From assembly GCA_943704425.1 (NCBI GenBank), contig CALSCP010000335.1:50772-114771 (forward strand): a stretch of DNA of 64,000 bases, in the 5' to 3' direction. Shown here one piece after another: positions 11,563 to 21,909 of this stretch. The DNA comes from Ministeria vibrans ATCC 50519 (taxonomy: Eukaryota > Opisthokonta > Filasterea). The notes beneath the pieces are model-generated. The model saw nothing but the letters and a program-made list of their open reading frames with translations. It searched no databases and was not told the origin of the DNA. Within the stretch, counting starts at the first letter, position 1; each line of letters opens with the position of its first letter. The position numbers and the translations under genes are program-made.

Positions 11563-12839
11563 TCATCTTGCGCCCTTTCCCTTCTTTGCTTTTCCCTTTG
11601 TTTTCGCCGCGGCCCAATGGCTCTGCAGATCATCTGAACGCGCACGCACAATCTTATCCTCAATGACATAGTTTGCAATGCGGTAGGTAAGCGCCCGGTC
11701 AAAGAACTCCTTGCCTAGCGCATTCACAACGGCATCGGCGTGCTCCGCAAGCACCCCAAAGCGCCCCTGACCCTCCACCACCGTCACCGACGCATTTCCT
11801 AGCACTCCTGCAGCCCACTCTGTACCCGCCACGCTCGTCCACTCATCCCCATCTCCCACAAACAAATGCACCGGCGTGTCCATTGCCCCCAGCGTAAGCT
11901 CATCTCCCGCAGAGAGATCTTCCGCTCCCGACTCGCCTCCCTCCCGGAATCCCTACGCAGCCCTCTCCTTCTCAGTACACACACATACATACATAGGGAG
12001 ACACATAGCGACAAGAGAGACAGAACAGAGAGCGAGAGACATTCGTGTTCGCGCGCACACACAAAGACGCACATGCACATACACATACTGAGATACACTC
12101 CTCTATATTTCTTGGATGTTACCTCGACAATATCCTTGAGGTACAGAAGCGCTTTCGCTCGCATTTTCTTTTCTTTGCTCCGCAGCAACTGAGACAAAGG
12201 CATGAGACAAAGAACGATGCAATACTATGTTCTTTTTGGTACCTGAGCATCGGGTTTGGAAAAGGGGAGAAATCGGAAGGCATCCATAGGAAGGGCAGAA
12301 TAAAGACGAAACACAGAGCGACGCACAAGAATGCGCGCAGCGGCAGGAACATAGCGCGCAAGGCGCTGCAACCAGTTGAGGTGCGCGTCGCCGCCCAGGT
12401 GTCCATTGACAGCCCCCACCGTCACAACACGGTTTGGAAGAATCTGTGCACATGCAATCGCGTATGGCGCGCCAGCGCCAATGCCAAGAACGCCAAACCT
12501 GTCGTGAAGGTGTACGTGTGAGAGAGAGAGGGAAAAGAGAGAGGAAGGAGAGAGGAAGGAGAGAGGAGGGAGAAAGAAACAAAGTGATAGAGAGAGAGAG
12601 AGAAGAGGGAGAGAGGAGGAAGAAAGAAACAAAGTGATAGAGAGAGAGAGAGAGAGAGGGACAATCGGCAAAAGCAATCAACACCCATCTTTGTACGTTT
12701 CCAAGTCAAGAAAGTCCGCAACAGCACGAATGTCGTCGACTGTGTCCGCAAGAGAGCGGCCCGGATGAGGAGCGGAGAGTCCAGCGCCAGCACGATCCAT
12801 ACCGATCAGTCGAACGTTGTACTTTTTCAAAACAGAGTC
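11563..12839 (-). CDS. Alpha/beta-hydrolase fold protein, N-terminus missing, catalytic residues lost
   Basis: Four exons on the minus strand: 12839-12697, 12498-12243, 12188-12123 and 11952-11563. They encode the last ~285 residues of an alpha/beta-hydrolase: VRLIGMDRAGAGLSAP (strand 4 and following loop), the elbow region VLGIGAGAPYAIACA, and the acid strand VHLFVGDGDEW. The first strands and the HG oxyanion loop are absent, and no start codon lies between exon 1 and the poly-A tract at 12870-12905. At the elbow the usual G-x-S-x-G reads G-I-G-A-G. The segment where the catalytic His is expected reads GQGRF, so two of three catalytic residues look replaced. Upstream exons on the same strand encode a sulfatase. 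The C-terminus ends in a lysine-rich tail. Confidence 0.75.
12519..12660. repeat. GA-rich minisatellite with two AAAGAAACAAAGTGATAG copies
   Basis: In the hydrolase intron, two identical ~30-bp segments containing AGAAAGAAACAAAGTGATAG start at 12571 and 12621 (50-bp period), embedded in GAGAG and GGAAGG repeats. The same core recurs in introns elsewhere in the window. Confidence 0.85.
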
Positions 12840-12869
12840 CTGTTGCACACAAAAGAACACAAACGCAGG

Positions 12870-12905
<36 letters not shown>
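12870..12905. repeat. A36 homopolymer at the sulfatase/hydrolase joint
   Basis: Thirty-six consecutive A (T36 on the gene sense strand) lie 30 bp upstream of the first hydrolase exon. Exons on either side belong to different protein families. Confidence 0.95.
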
Positions 12906-12906
<1 letters not shown>

Positions 12907-12979
12907 AAAGGGTTGTCAGTCAGATAGTGCGTTGCATAGGCTAGCACTATAGCAACACAACTACACGCGTGTGCCCTAC

Positions 12980-14037
12980 CGGGGTTAGTGAGGTTGTTAA
13001 CACCGTGGGGTTGTGAGTCGTCGCGCCACCAGTAGTTGAAGCAGCAGTTGTCGCCAGCGACAGGACCGCTAACGCGGAAAAAAAGAGTTGAAATATGTTT
13101 ACTTTCACGTTTCCTCCGACGAATACCTTTGACCGTTGCAGTGAACCGCCTTCTCGTTGTGGCCGTAGATACACGACGGAATCCACTCCTTGGCACAGTG
13201 GCAGTTGGTAGTGGCGGTGGGCGCCACTTCAAGGGTGCAGTTGAAGGTGTCAAAGCCGTGCGTGACAGGCGACGACGCAACACCACCATAGCTGGCAGCA
13301 TCCGCAAACAAGTTGCCCAGGTGCCACTTGCCCGAGAAAAACGACTCGTACGCGTTGTTCGCCGGTGGCGATCTAGCCTTTGCAGCCTTCTTCTTGTCCG
13401 CCGAGGGGCGCGACAGGGCGGCGTCCTGTGCTGCTGGTCGCACACTGGCGTCGCGCACAGCATTTCCAAAGGTGTACGTGCCGTTGGGCGCAAACTTGAA
13501 CTTAAGGCCGGGGCACTCGGTGGGGTCGCTACAGTTGTATACGTTGTCGACGCAGTCGCGGAAGGGCGAGCGGCCCGTCAGCACGGACGCACGCTACGAT
13601 GCACTGTCAACAACACACGGAAACACTCCCTCCGCCTCATTGGGTACCGTCGGCGAGCACACTGTGCCCTGCGAGTGTGCATCGTGAAGCAGAATGGAGC
13701 CAGGAGCCCGGGCAAAGGCGTTCAGGTGGGGCGTAAGAGCTGGAGAAACGAAACAAACAAAGGCGGACAGAGAGCCTTTTTTCAAAAGACGTAATAGCCA
13801 TAAAAAAAGAGCAGCCACTTACCGTTACCACCGTTGTAGCCAAAGTCACCCCATCCTAACAAAGAAAGAGGGAGAGAGAGAGAGAGATGAGCAGCAAGGG
13901 AGACGATGGTTCTTGTGCGGTTTGTTGATGCGCCAACCAATGTCGTCCGCAAGGATAAAGAGAAAGGAGGGCGTGTCGGCGGCCGTCTCGGCTGCGATCA
14001 ACGCCACAACGGCGAGAAGAGCGAGGGAGGGGCGCAT
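12980..14037 (-). CDS. Secreted sulfatase, N-terminal half only
   Basis: Exons on the minus strand are 14037-13938, 13855-13823, 13739-13648, 13593-13127 and 13068-12980. They encode a signal peptide (MRPSLALLAVVALIAAETA), the metal-binding motif DDIGWGDFGYNGGN, and the formylglycine motif CSPTR at about residues 72-76, whose Thr and Arg codons are split by an intron. Next come LTGR and the active-site motif GKWHLG. The encoded ~260 residues match only the first half of an arylsulfatase. The C-terminal half with the remaining metal and substrate residues is missing, and the next sequence is a T36 tract followed by hydrolase exons. A dibasic-rich insertion of about 30 residues precedes GKWHLG. 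The final donor (GTAGGG) is a guess. Confidence 0.85.
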
Positions 14038-14258
14038 TCTGACGCAAGATTGTGAAAAAAATGAAAAAAATAATATTCAGGACTGATCAGGAAGAATCAA
14101 AATCAGAATTTTCCTGCGTTCTGCCTTGGGGTCAAACGAAGCTTTTGTCGTACTACATACACTACATAGTAGATGCATATTGTATTGTACTTTTATGATT
14201 TATCTGAATGATATACTTTTCATTTCATTTATTCCTATACAAGTATTAACATTGTTGT

Positions 14259-15593
14259 TCATTTTGTCCTGAGCCACCAATGAAACGCAAGAACAATCAC
14301 CAAAAAGACACTGGCTGCAATCAACAGACGTTCATCGGCGTCGCAACCCAACTGATCGTAGTGGCGTAGTGTGCGAGCACACGCGAGTGCACGCACAGCG
14401 GCCGAAGAAACACGTTGGTGATCCATGGAGGAGTGAACGGAGCGGGACACAGCGTGCTCAAGTGTGCCCCGCAGCCAGTATTTGCTGCCTTCGATGCGCT
14501 GCACAGTCTCATTAAATGCACGTACGACTGCCTGCTCGACAGCACGTTCGTTTTCAAGCGTAATTTGGCTAAAGACAGTGCGCAGTCGAGCATCAATGCG
14601 ATCCACATGCAACGGCAAAAGCATTCCCACTCGCTCGACCATATCTTCAACAAGACGCGAACAGTCGCGTGCCAAACGCGCCTCGAGTTCAATTGCACCC
14701 AGTGGTAGACGGTAGCGTCGACTTGTCGCCCTGAGCTGAGCCTCGACGCGACGCAATTCCACTTCGAGTTCACTTGCAAGGCTCGAGCCAGACACAAGCG
14801 CCTTCGTCACGCTCTCTTGCAGTCGCACCTCGGCGTGCCGCTTCACCGCGTCGCGCGACAAAGCCTGGTGGTAGAACTGTATCATTGTATCGTGCTGGCC
14901 GACCTCAAGGAATTCAGCGACACGTCTGTCCTTTAGTCCGCTGCGCGTGACTACCACAGCCTGCAGTGCCTCCAGCAAGTTTTGCACAATGTACCTCTGC
15001 GTTGCCGATGCGATATCCACATGAGTCATGAGGTCTTCATCACGTGCAATAACTTGATCCATCGCGTCGCTTGCCTGATCAAGGGCCAACTCGACGAACT
15101 GCTCAACGTTGCTCATGTTGACTAGGAAATAGTGAGCGTGTAGTCGCTGAAAGGCCTCCGACAACCATCGCAGAGCTGTGTCGGCGGCCCGCGTGGGCTG
15201 ACAGACAAAGCGCACATATGTTGATGCAAGGCGGTGAGAAGCGCTGAGCGCCGTGAGCAGAGCTTCGTGGGAGACGGGCGACGAGACAAGCGCGTCCATC
15301 TGCACTTGCACTGCGGCCAACGCAGTCTCGCATCTCTGCAGGCACACGTGCGTCGCATACACCTCTGTCAAGTTGCCAAACAGTTGCTTTTCGGCGTCGA
15401 TCAGGCGGTGAAGCTTTGCGACAAGCGGGTGGTCGTGTGCGACGTGCGCGAGATGCTGCAGCAACGCAGCGCCTTCAAGCGTCGACCGCGTTGTGCGCAT
15501 GACGCCCTCCGCAATGGCTCCAGCAACCACCGCCTCGTGTGAGCTCGTAATAGGCGTCACGAGGGCAATGATCAGTAAAGCGGAGACGAACAT
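14259..15593 (-). CDS. Hypothetical type I membrane protein with helical ectodomain
   Basis: A single-exon frame of 444 residues from ATG 15593. I do not recognise the family. The start has a good signal peptide (MFVSALLIIALVTPITSS) and the C-terminus one membrane span (LLIAASVFLVIVLAFHWW) with a four-residue tail. Between them is a long, mostly helical region rich in Leu, Ala, Val, Arg and Glu, with coiled-coil-like heptads and at least three N-glycosylation sequons (NLT, NMS, NET). Few cysteines are present. The predicted form is an ER or plasma-membrane protein with a helical luminal domain. It shares a 72-bp divergent start region with YBEY and lies 221 bp upstream of the sulfatase head. 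Confidence 0.75.
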   Translation of the reverse strand: MFVSALLIIALVTPITSSHEAVVAGAIAEGVMRTTRSTLEGAALLQHLAHVAHDHPLVAKLHRLIDAEKQLFGNLTEVYATHVCLQRCETALAAVQVQMDALVSSPVSHEALLTALSASHRLASTYVRFVCQPTRAADTALRWLSEAFQRLHAHYFLVNMSNVEQFVELALDQASDAMDQVIARDEDLMTHVDIASATQRYIVQNLLEALQAVVVTRSGLKDRRVAEFLEVGQHDTMIQFYHQALSRDAVKRHAEVRLQESVTKALVSGSSLASELEVELRRVEAQLRATSRRYRLPLGAIELEARLARDCSRLVEDMVERVGMLLPLHVDRIDARLRTVFSQITLENERAVEQAVVRAFNETVQRIEGSKYWLRGTLEHAVSRSVHSSMDHQRVSSAAVRALACARTLRHYDQLGCDADERLLIAASVFLVIVLAFHWWLRTK

Positions 15594-15665
15594 AAAATTT
15601 TATTCATTGTCATTATTTCTCTTATTGACTTATTGATTATTCATTAATATTCTTTCTCAATTTAC

Positions 15666-16325
15666 ATGCTTCGCGCCCTCCCAAGAATAATCAACTCTCA
15701 AAAGAGCACGGCAGTCCAGCGACACCATGTGCAGTGGCAAGCGTGCGTCATGTTTCAGCGTCTCATTGATTCTCTGCTGCTCCTGCGCACACCCCCCACA
15801 TCGCCCGTCGCCCTCGCCGTCAACATTCACCTGACCACCGAGAGGCACGTCCGGCAGCTCAACCGAGACTTTCGTCAGCAGGATCGCTCGACAGACGTGC
15901 TGAGTTTTCCCTCACATTCAATCGTCGGTGTTCCGCAACAACAGCCCCGCCTGTGCGTCGAAGGCGGCCTCGTGGACGCCGGAGAGATATTCATCTGCAT
16001 GGCACTTGTAAAGCGCCAGTGTAAGGCGGCCGATCAATCGTTGGAAGGATGGTACACACAGACACAAACAATGACTTGTCCGGTCTAGCAGACTTATACG
16101 CTGCCTTAAGGCTTCCTGTTTTGATGGCCCACGGACTTTGTCATCTGGTTGGAATGACGCATGATACAGACGAAAACAAAAAACAGGTGCTGTGGACACA
16201 CAAATCAATATCATGATAATCATTCATCCTTTGTTTGTTCGTAGATGAATCAGTATGAGCGTCTCATGTTACAAACGTTGCGCACCAAGATGGAAAGGAG
16301 ACTGCCTCCCGTCCAAGAACTGTAG
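15666..16325 (+). CDS. YBEY: YbeY-type endoribonuclease
   Basis: Three exons: 15666-16020, 16089-16186 and 16245-16325, giving 177 residues. YBEY matures small-subunit rRNA in bacteria and acts in mitochondria in animals. The zinc motif H-x3-H-x5-H is present as HGLCHLVGMTH. It is preceded by STDVLSFPS and GEIFICMALVKRQ. The first exon donor is GTAAGG at 16021; that choice restores the family frame, while read-through does not. Residues 1-25 are Arg-rich and could be a mitochondrial presequence. The last exon (26 codons) has a diverged tandem copy 132 bp downstream. It is divergent from the membrane orphan with only 72 bp between start codons. Confidence 0.9.
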
Positions 16326-16362
16326 CCATTATGAAGTATGAACCAATAACTTGACACGCCAG

Positions 16363-16471
16363 TGTTTGTTTGTAAGATGAATCACTATGAGTGTCTCATT
16401 GTCCTAACGTTGCACACCAAAATGGAAAGGAGACTGCCTCCCGTCCAAGAACTGTAACCGCTATGAAGTAT
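16363..16471 (+). other. Tandem copy of the last YBEY exon
   Basis: This segment repeats 16232-16341 with a 132-bp offset: acceptor-like TTTGTAAG, ATGAATCA, then 26 codons ending CGTCCAAGAACTGTAA. The last ~40 bases of coding sequence are identical between copies, while the first part carries several substitutions. The copy keeps an open frame of identical length, with TAA in place of TAG and an AG before the first codon. It could be an alternative last exon or a recent inert duplication. Confidence 0.85.
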
Positions 16472-16633
16472 GAATAGAAGACCCTAACAGACCTATACTC
16501 ACCTATTGCGGTCATGACCATCTGCTTTGTATAATTTTGTTCTCAATGAATGAATCAGTTTTAAACATGCACAACACTCTGACACTCACAAATAAATTTA
16601 TTATTATTTTATTATTATTTTCATCTTTTCTTC

Positions 16634-17473
16634 ATGTCAATGACTTCGGAGAGCTCTAGCACAGTCGAGTTCTTGCAGCGAGAACACGCGATCACTCTTC
16701 GAGGGTTACACAAAGAAATTGAAAAGCTCAACAGACGATGCAACGAACTCACTTTTGCCCTCACATTTGGTGACACGCTCACATGTACAGGTTGGTTTCG
16801 CCTTGTCACGTTAGCCCACTTCCATCCAACCCCGTCCGGCTCTTGCCGGGTGACTCTTGCTCTCTCTTTAACTCACTTTCTTTGCCGTAACTATGGACCT
16901 TCTTTGGTTGCTAGCGACAAAATGTTATTGCACTATTGAGCTTCCATTCTCATCCACGACACCACATGGCACATACATGTACATCTCTCCCGATCCTCTG
17001 TAGTAGTACCGGCCTTGTCTGCTCAAGGAGAAGCAGATGCAGCGGCGCTTCAGCGCGAAATTTTCGACTTGAAACAAAAACTGCTTCATGTCGAACACGA
17101 CCGAAACCGCTACAAAGCCTTGTCTGAAACACTGTCGGAGCAGCTCGAACGAAGGACGCGTGCGCTCGCACACATCTCATCAAGCAACCGCAGACGTCCT
17201 TCCACCACCAGCTCGTTGCTGGCCGCGTCCACCGCCGCCGCTCAACCGGCCACATCGACGGCCCTCTTATCCATCGAAGGCAGCCCCCTCCGTCACGCGG
17301 CCAGCAGCGTCCCCGTGCGAGTACCGCGACGGGCCACTACTCCAGACGGTCGCGCTCTCCCACGCGTGCCTATTCGACTGGCTGCCCTTCTCTCACACCC
17401 ACAGCCCAGCGTCCTGCCTCCCATTCCATCGATATCGCAAGAGAAGAAACCACATGTCCGCGAGAAGACCTAA
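16634..17473 (+). CDS. CCDC92-like coiled-coil protein
   Basis: Two exons: 16634-16790 and 17004-17473 (or from 17007), about 209 residues. The N-terminus VEFLQREHAITLRGLHKEIE followed by a NRRCNELTFAL stretch is the CCDC92 coiled-coil signature; in vertebrates this protein localises to centrioles and the ciliary base. A second coiled coil (ALQREIFDLKQKLLHVEHDR) follows the junction, then a Ser/Thr/Ala-rich region and a VLPPI-containing C-terminus like that of CCDC92/CCDC74. The acceptor is a TAGTAG tandem, allowing proteins that differ by one Val. A second in-frame ATG lies two codons downstream of the first. No catalytic domain is seen. It is followed by 280 bp of AT-rich sequence before the DDB1 stop. 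Confidence 0.75.
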
Positions 17474-17753
17474 GGCAAAAAACCGGAAGACAACCTACCG
17501 CAACGTCTCCACAGCAACAAAATAACAACAACAACACCATGTCCCCAATGTAGATACCGCAACATGCATATTAGAAGTGATTTTGGAATAATTTATAACA
17601 ATCTTATTAGAAGTGATTATTATAACAAAGCATTATAACAAAATATAATTAATAATAATTATATAATATTATTATTTTATTATTATAATATTAATAATAA
17701 TAATAATTATGTAATTTAGCATCGTAGTGATTTTGCGTGCTTAATTTTTTTAT

Positions 17754-19292
17754 TCAGTGAATTCGAGCGAGCTCCTCCACAATCCGCGTAATATACTCCA
17801 CGGTACACGGCACCTTTCCCAGCGGCTCACGCGCCCCTTCTCCGCTCATCTCAAACAGTCCCTCACAAACCTGCGCAAAAACAAATCATTAAGCATCAAT
17901 CAATCAATCAATCAATGTCAATCGGTCGTACGGAAGCCATATCGGCGCGTGGCAAGTCAAGAAAGCGCTCGATGAGGTCGCCGTCAATAAAGCCATGGGC
18001 GGGCACACGCTTGCGTGTGTTGTCAAACGACCGCCATTGGTCGTGCGCCACCCGACACACACTCTCGATAACCTAACACATTGCATTCACTACTCGTTCC
18101 TTTCCCTCCTTTTTTTGCTTCCTCCGTACCTTCGTCATGTTCAGGCTGAGCTTCTGCAGAAAATTATAGTAACGGTCTGAGAGAGTGGCAACAACTCCAA
18201 TTGCACCCGATTGGGTGGTAAAAAGCAGCTCAGCAGACGGAACAGACTCGCTCACGTCGCTCAATCGCATCACAAGAGACCCTAAGAGTTGAAAAAAAAA
18301 ATATGAGACAAAACAGAACAAAAAGAGGGAGAGAACAGCAACGAAAAATTAAGTATATGGAAGTCGCACCGGGTCGGATTTGCGTGATATATTCACCCAC
18401 ATGGTATTCACCGGTAATGCTCAGTTGCTCTAGAACAGACAGTGCGCGCGTCAAAATCAGTCTTTATTCCAGATGTCTTACGTCGCTCGGAGTCGTTTGT
18501 TGCGTCAATGTTCCGCACGAGCGCAGAAAGATTGTAGAACGTGTCTGCGGCGAGAAAGTGCTGCTCATCGAGCGCACAAATGGCAGTGCACCACATCGGA
18601 TTGTAGTCCCTAACGTACACAATAAAACGGGAAAAAAAAAAAAAAACGTAAATTCCACGATCAATCATGTTTCGTTGCTAATGACAAGATAACTTACCGA
18701 GCAACCGATTCGAGTTTGTTTGTCTGTGCGTTGTATCGCAACAGCGTACACGAGCTCATCAAATCGCCCACAAGAATATACTCCCCTACCATGCAGTGAA
18801 AAAAAAAAACGTCAGGGACAACTGTCCATGTGAAAATATTCACAAGAGTAGAAAAAAAACTACCTTTGGTTTGAATCTTGAGCGCGAGCACAAAGGACGC
18901 GTGCCAGCACTGCTGCACAAGTGTATGCTGAGGATCCTCGGGCGTCGCATCTTCGGCTGGTGTCCACGCAAAGACCACCACGCGACTGTTGATACAGCAA
19001 GCCAGCAGCACATTGTCACTGTTGCTCTTGTTCGCGTCGGCCGACGTGGCAGGCGGTAGCACCAAAGGCGCACACGCGTATGCAGCACCATTCACCGTCA
19101 CCTCACTCGCCAGTGTCAGGCGTACCGTTGACGCACCCCCACCCGCAACTTGATGCACACGCAGGATCAGCACACGTCCTTCGCTTGGTTCTTCCTCGCT
19201 CGGTCGCACAATTGCAGTGCCCACTGCAAAGTAGTTCGATCGAGGGTCCTAAAAATTGATAAGTTTTAATAATAATAATTTTATTAAATTTT

Positions 19293-19325
<33 letters not shown>

Positions 19326-21862
19326 TATTATTATTATTCACTTTTTGTATCAATTATATTTTTACCGATGGGAATGAGATGGCTTCGAGCGTGCCTGGCG
19401 CCTCAAAGGGGTTTAACGGGAAGGTGGAGAGCAATTCAAAGGTCTGGTCGTCGTAGAGGCGCACGAACGCACTCTCACCGGGCTCCGTGTCACTCACTTG
19501 TACATTGTTGTGGACAAGGACCGTTGCCACGGCGAGCGTGTGCGAGTGAGGACAATGAGCAATGCGACGAGGCATTTCACCGAGAGGTACCGTACGCACG
19601 TGCAACGCTTGAATCTCGTCAATCGACCCAATCAACAGCGTGTCCTGAATAACAAACATGGCGAAGTGTATGAAATAATAAACAAAATGGAATTAAAAAA
19701 AAATCTTACCTCAAAGGCAATGGCGAGGGAGTTGGGAAAGGCGGAGCTGTTAAGAGGACACACGTTGGTGACGTTGCGCAAGTTGACATTGGAGAAAAGA
19801 AGTTTAGAGCCGGTGGAGTGAATGACGGTGGGACGGTCGCAGGAGGCAAACACATGCTGGACACCGGCCGAGGTGAAGGGACGCAGCGTGATGGGCTGTG
19901 TGCCCAGATTGACTCGCTTGCCACTGCTGAGGCCACCGGTCACCGCGTCACATGTGTATGTGTAGAGAGAGCCATCGCCAACGGCCACAAGTAGATGGAG
20001 AACATCGCCAAAGGGCGCAAACATGACACTGCGTGGGATAATGTCGCCCTCGAGCGTTTGCGTGCAGCGCTCGTCCAGCGACGGCAGCTCGAGCACGCGC
20101 ACCGACATGTCAGTCCATAAACCCGCCACCGCCAGCGGCGTCTCGAGATGGTCGGCAACGTGAAGGCAGGCAATCTCGTGAGGCAAGACACGCACACCGA
20201 CGACGGACAGGGTCGATGTGTCCACCGCGAGACACACAACACGACCACCTCCAAGTGACACAAGTGTGTGACGACCATTGGACGCAACCACACTGATGCG
20301 TGCATCCTCGTCGGGCACCCACTCCGCCACCATGCCTGTCGTAGCGGACACAAGACGAATGCGAGCCGTCGTCACCTGTTGCACCACGTCCACACTCACA
20401 TTGGCACACAGCAACGTCTGCTCGTCCGTCACCAGTCCCTCCACAGCGACCTCTTCAAGCTCCTCTCCATTCATCGCAATGAGCACAGTCTGCCCGACAA
20501 ACGAAATGGCCAGAATCGAGTCGGTGCCGGCATCTCCACCAGCCATCTGCAGCGCCCACGTTCCCTTGATCCCCACCAGGTCCAACGAGGCGTGCTCCTG
20601 AATCCCAATGCCATTGTGAATCACGCGCAGCGAACCGTCTTGGTAAGCCCCACTACATGTAATCATTTGTCCCTGTAGCAGAAGTAACACCAAACATCAA
20701 GAGGGCGAGTGTGTCATTCTTCTTCTTCAACAGTGCGTTTGTAGGTACCTGTCCCTGACGATCAAGATCAATGACGACCACATCGGCCATTGGACCAATG
20801 TTGGTGAAGGAGTCGATCTCCTCGATAAAACTGTCGTGGTCGTTAGGCTGCTCCAGCAGTCGCACCAACTGAGCATCACCATAGCGCGACCCAATAAAGA
20901 CTACACCTGCATCAACGTAGCAGAGACACGCCGCAATGGAAGTGCCGCCGAGGCGTTGGAGGCTCAGGTTACTCACTTCACCCTAAAACCAGATCAACAC
21001 GAGAGTAGTTAAGACAAAAAGGACAAAAGAAACACACACGCGTGTACGTTTTCAAGAACAAGAAGAAGAGAGTAGAGCGTTCCGCGACTGTCGGCCATCA
21101 AAAAACGCGTTGAGTCAATCTAAAAAAAAAAAAAAAAAAGCAGTGAAAAATGAGAAAAAAAACCCCCTTGTGTACCTGTCCAAAACATTCCATGACAGTC
21201 GAGTCCATCGCAGCACTTTTAAAAGACTAAAAAAAAAACAGATAGAAGGCAATTAAAAGCGTACAAATGCAAAGAACCCCGTCCGTACGGATCCACTGTG
21301 ATAGGTAATGTGGTGCTCGCCGACACTTATGATGCCGCCGATGGGCTGGTCGACGGGAATGAGCATGCTGGTGCCCCCTTCGACGTTGTTGTACTTCCAC
21401 GGGCCCGCCTTGAGCTCCTAGACATAATTTTTCCAATAGTCAGGAAGACAGCCATAATAATAATAATAATAACAATACAACAATAATAATAATTATAATA
21501 ATAATAAAAGTAAGTATTGTGTATACACACATTAATTATACGAAAAAACGTCACAAGAAAGTATTATTTGTTTTGTTTGCTCGCTTACGCCTTCGCGAAC
21601 ACTGACTTCGTATGTGGCAATGTGCATGTCGTCCTGTGTTCCCTGGTATAGCACAGCAATTGTTGGGTTCCGCTGGCCTGTCACAAACTGAATGTCATGC
21701 ACTACAAGCTCTTCCAGCCTACAGACATCATAATAAAAATTTAATTATTCGAATTATAACTGTTGTGCAGGCGAACCATAGAATGTACTTTTAATACATG
21801 CCAAAGCAACCAAACACATAACATACCAAATCCGCCCCAAAGAGAGATACGGAAAGTAATTA

Positions 21863-21909
<47 letters not shown>

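Noticed and set aside
12678-13493. 271-codon open frame spanning sulfatase exon 5, poly-Phe and hydrolase exon 1
   Set aside because: It is open but its first third is antisense-frame shadow of a sulfatase exon, and the A36 length is unlikely to be exact. I treat it as a consequence of the joint rather than as a proven fusion gene.
16787-16870. Possible tRNA in CCDC92 intron
   Set aside because: Some GGTTTCG-like words occur, but no cloverleaf with matching acceptor stem could be drawn.
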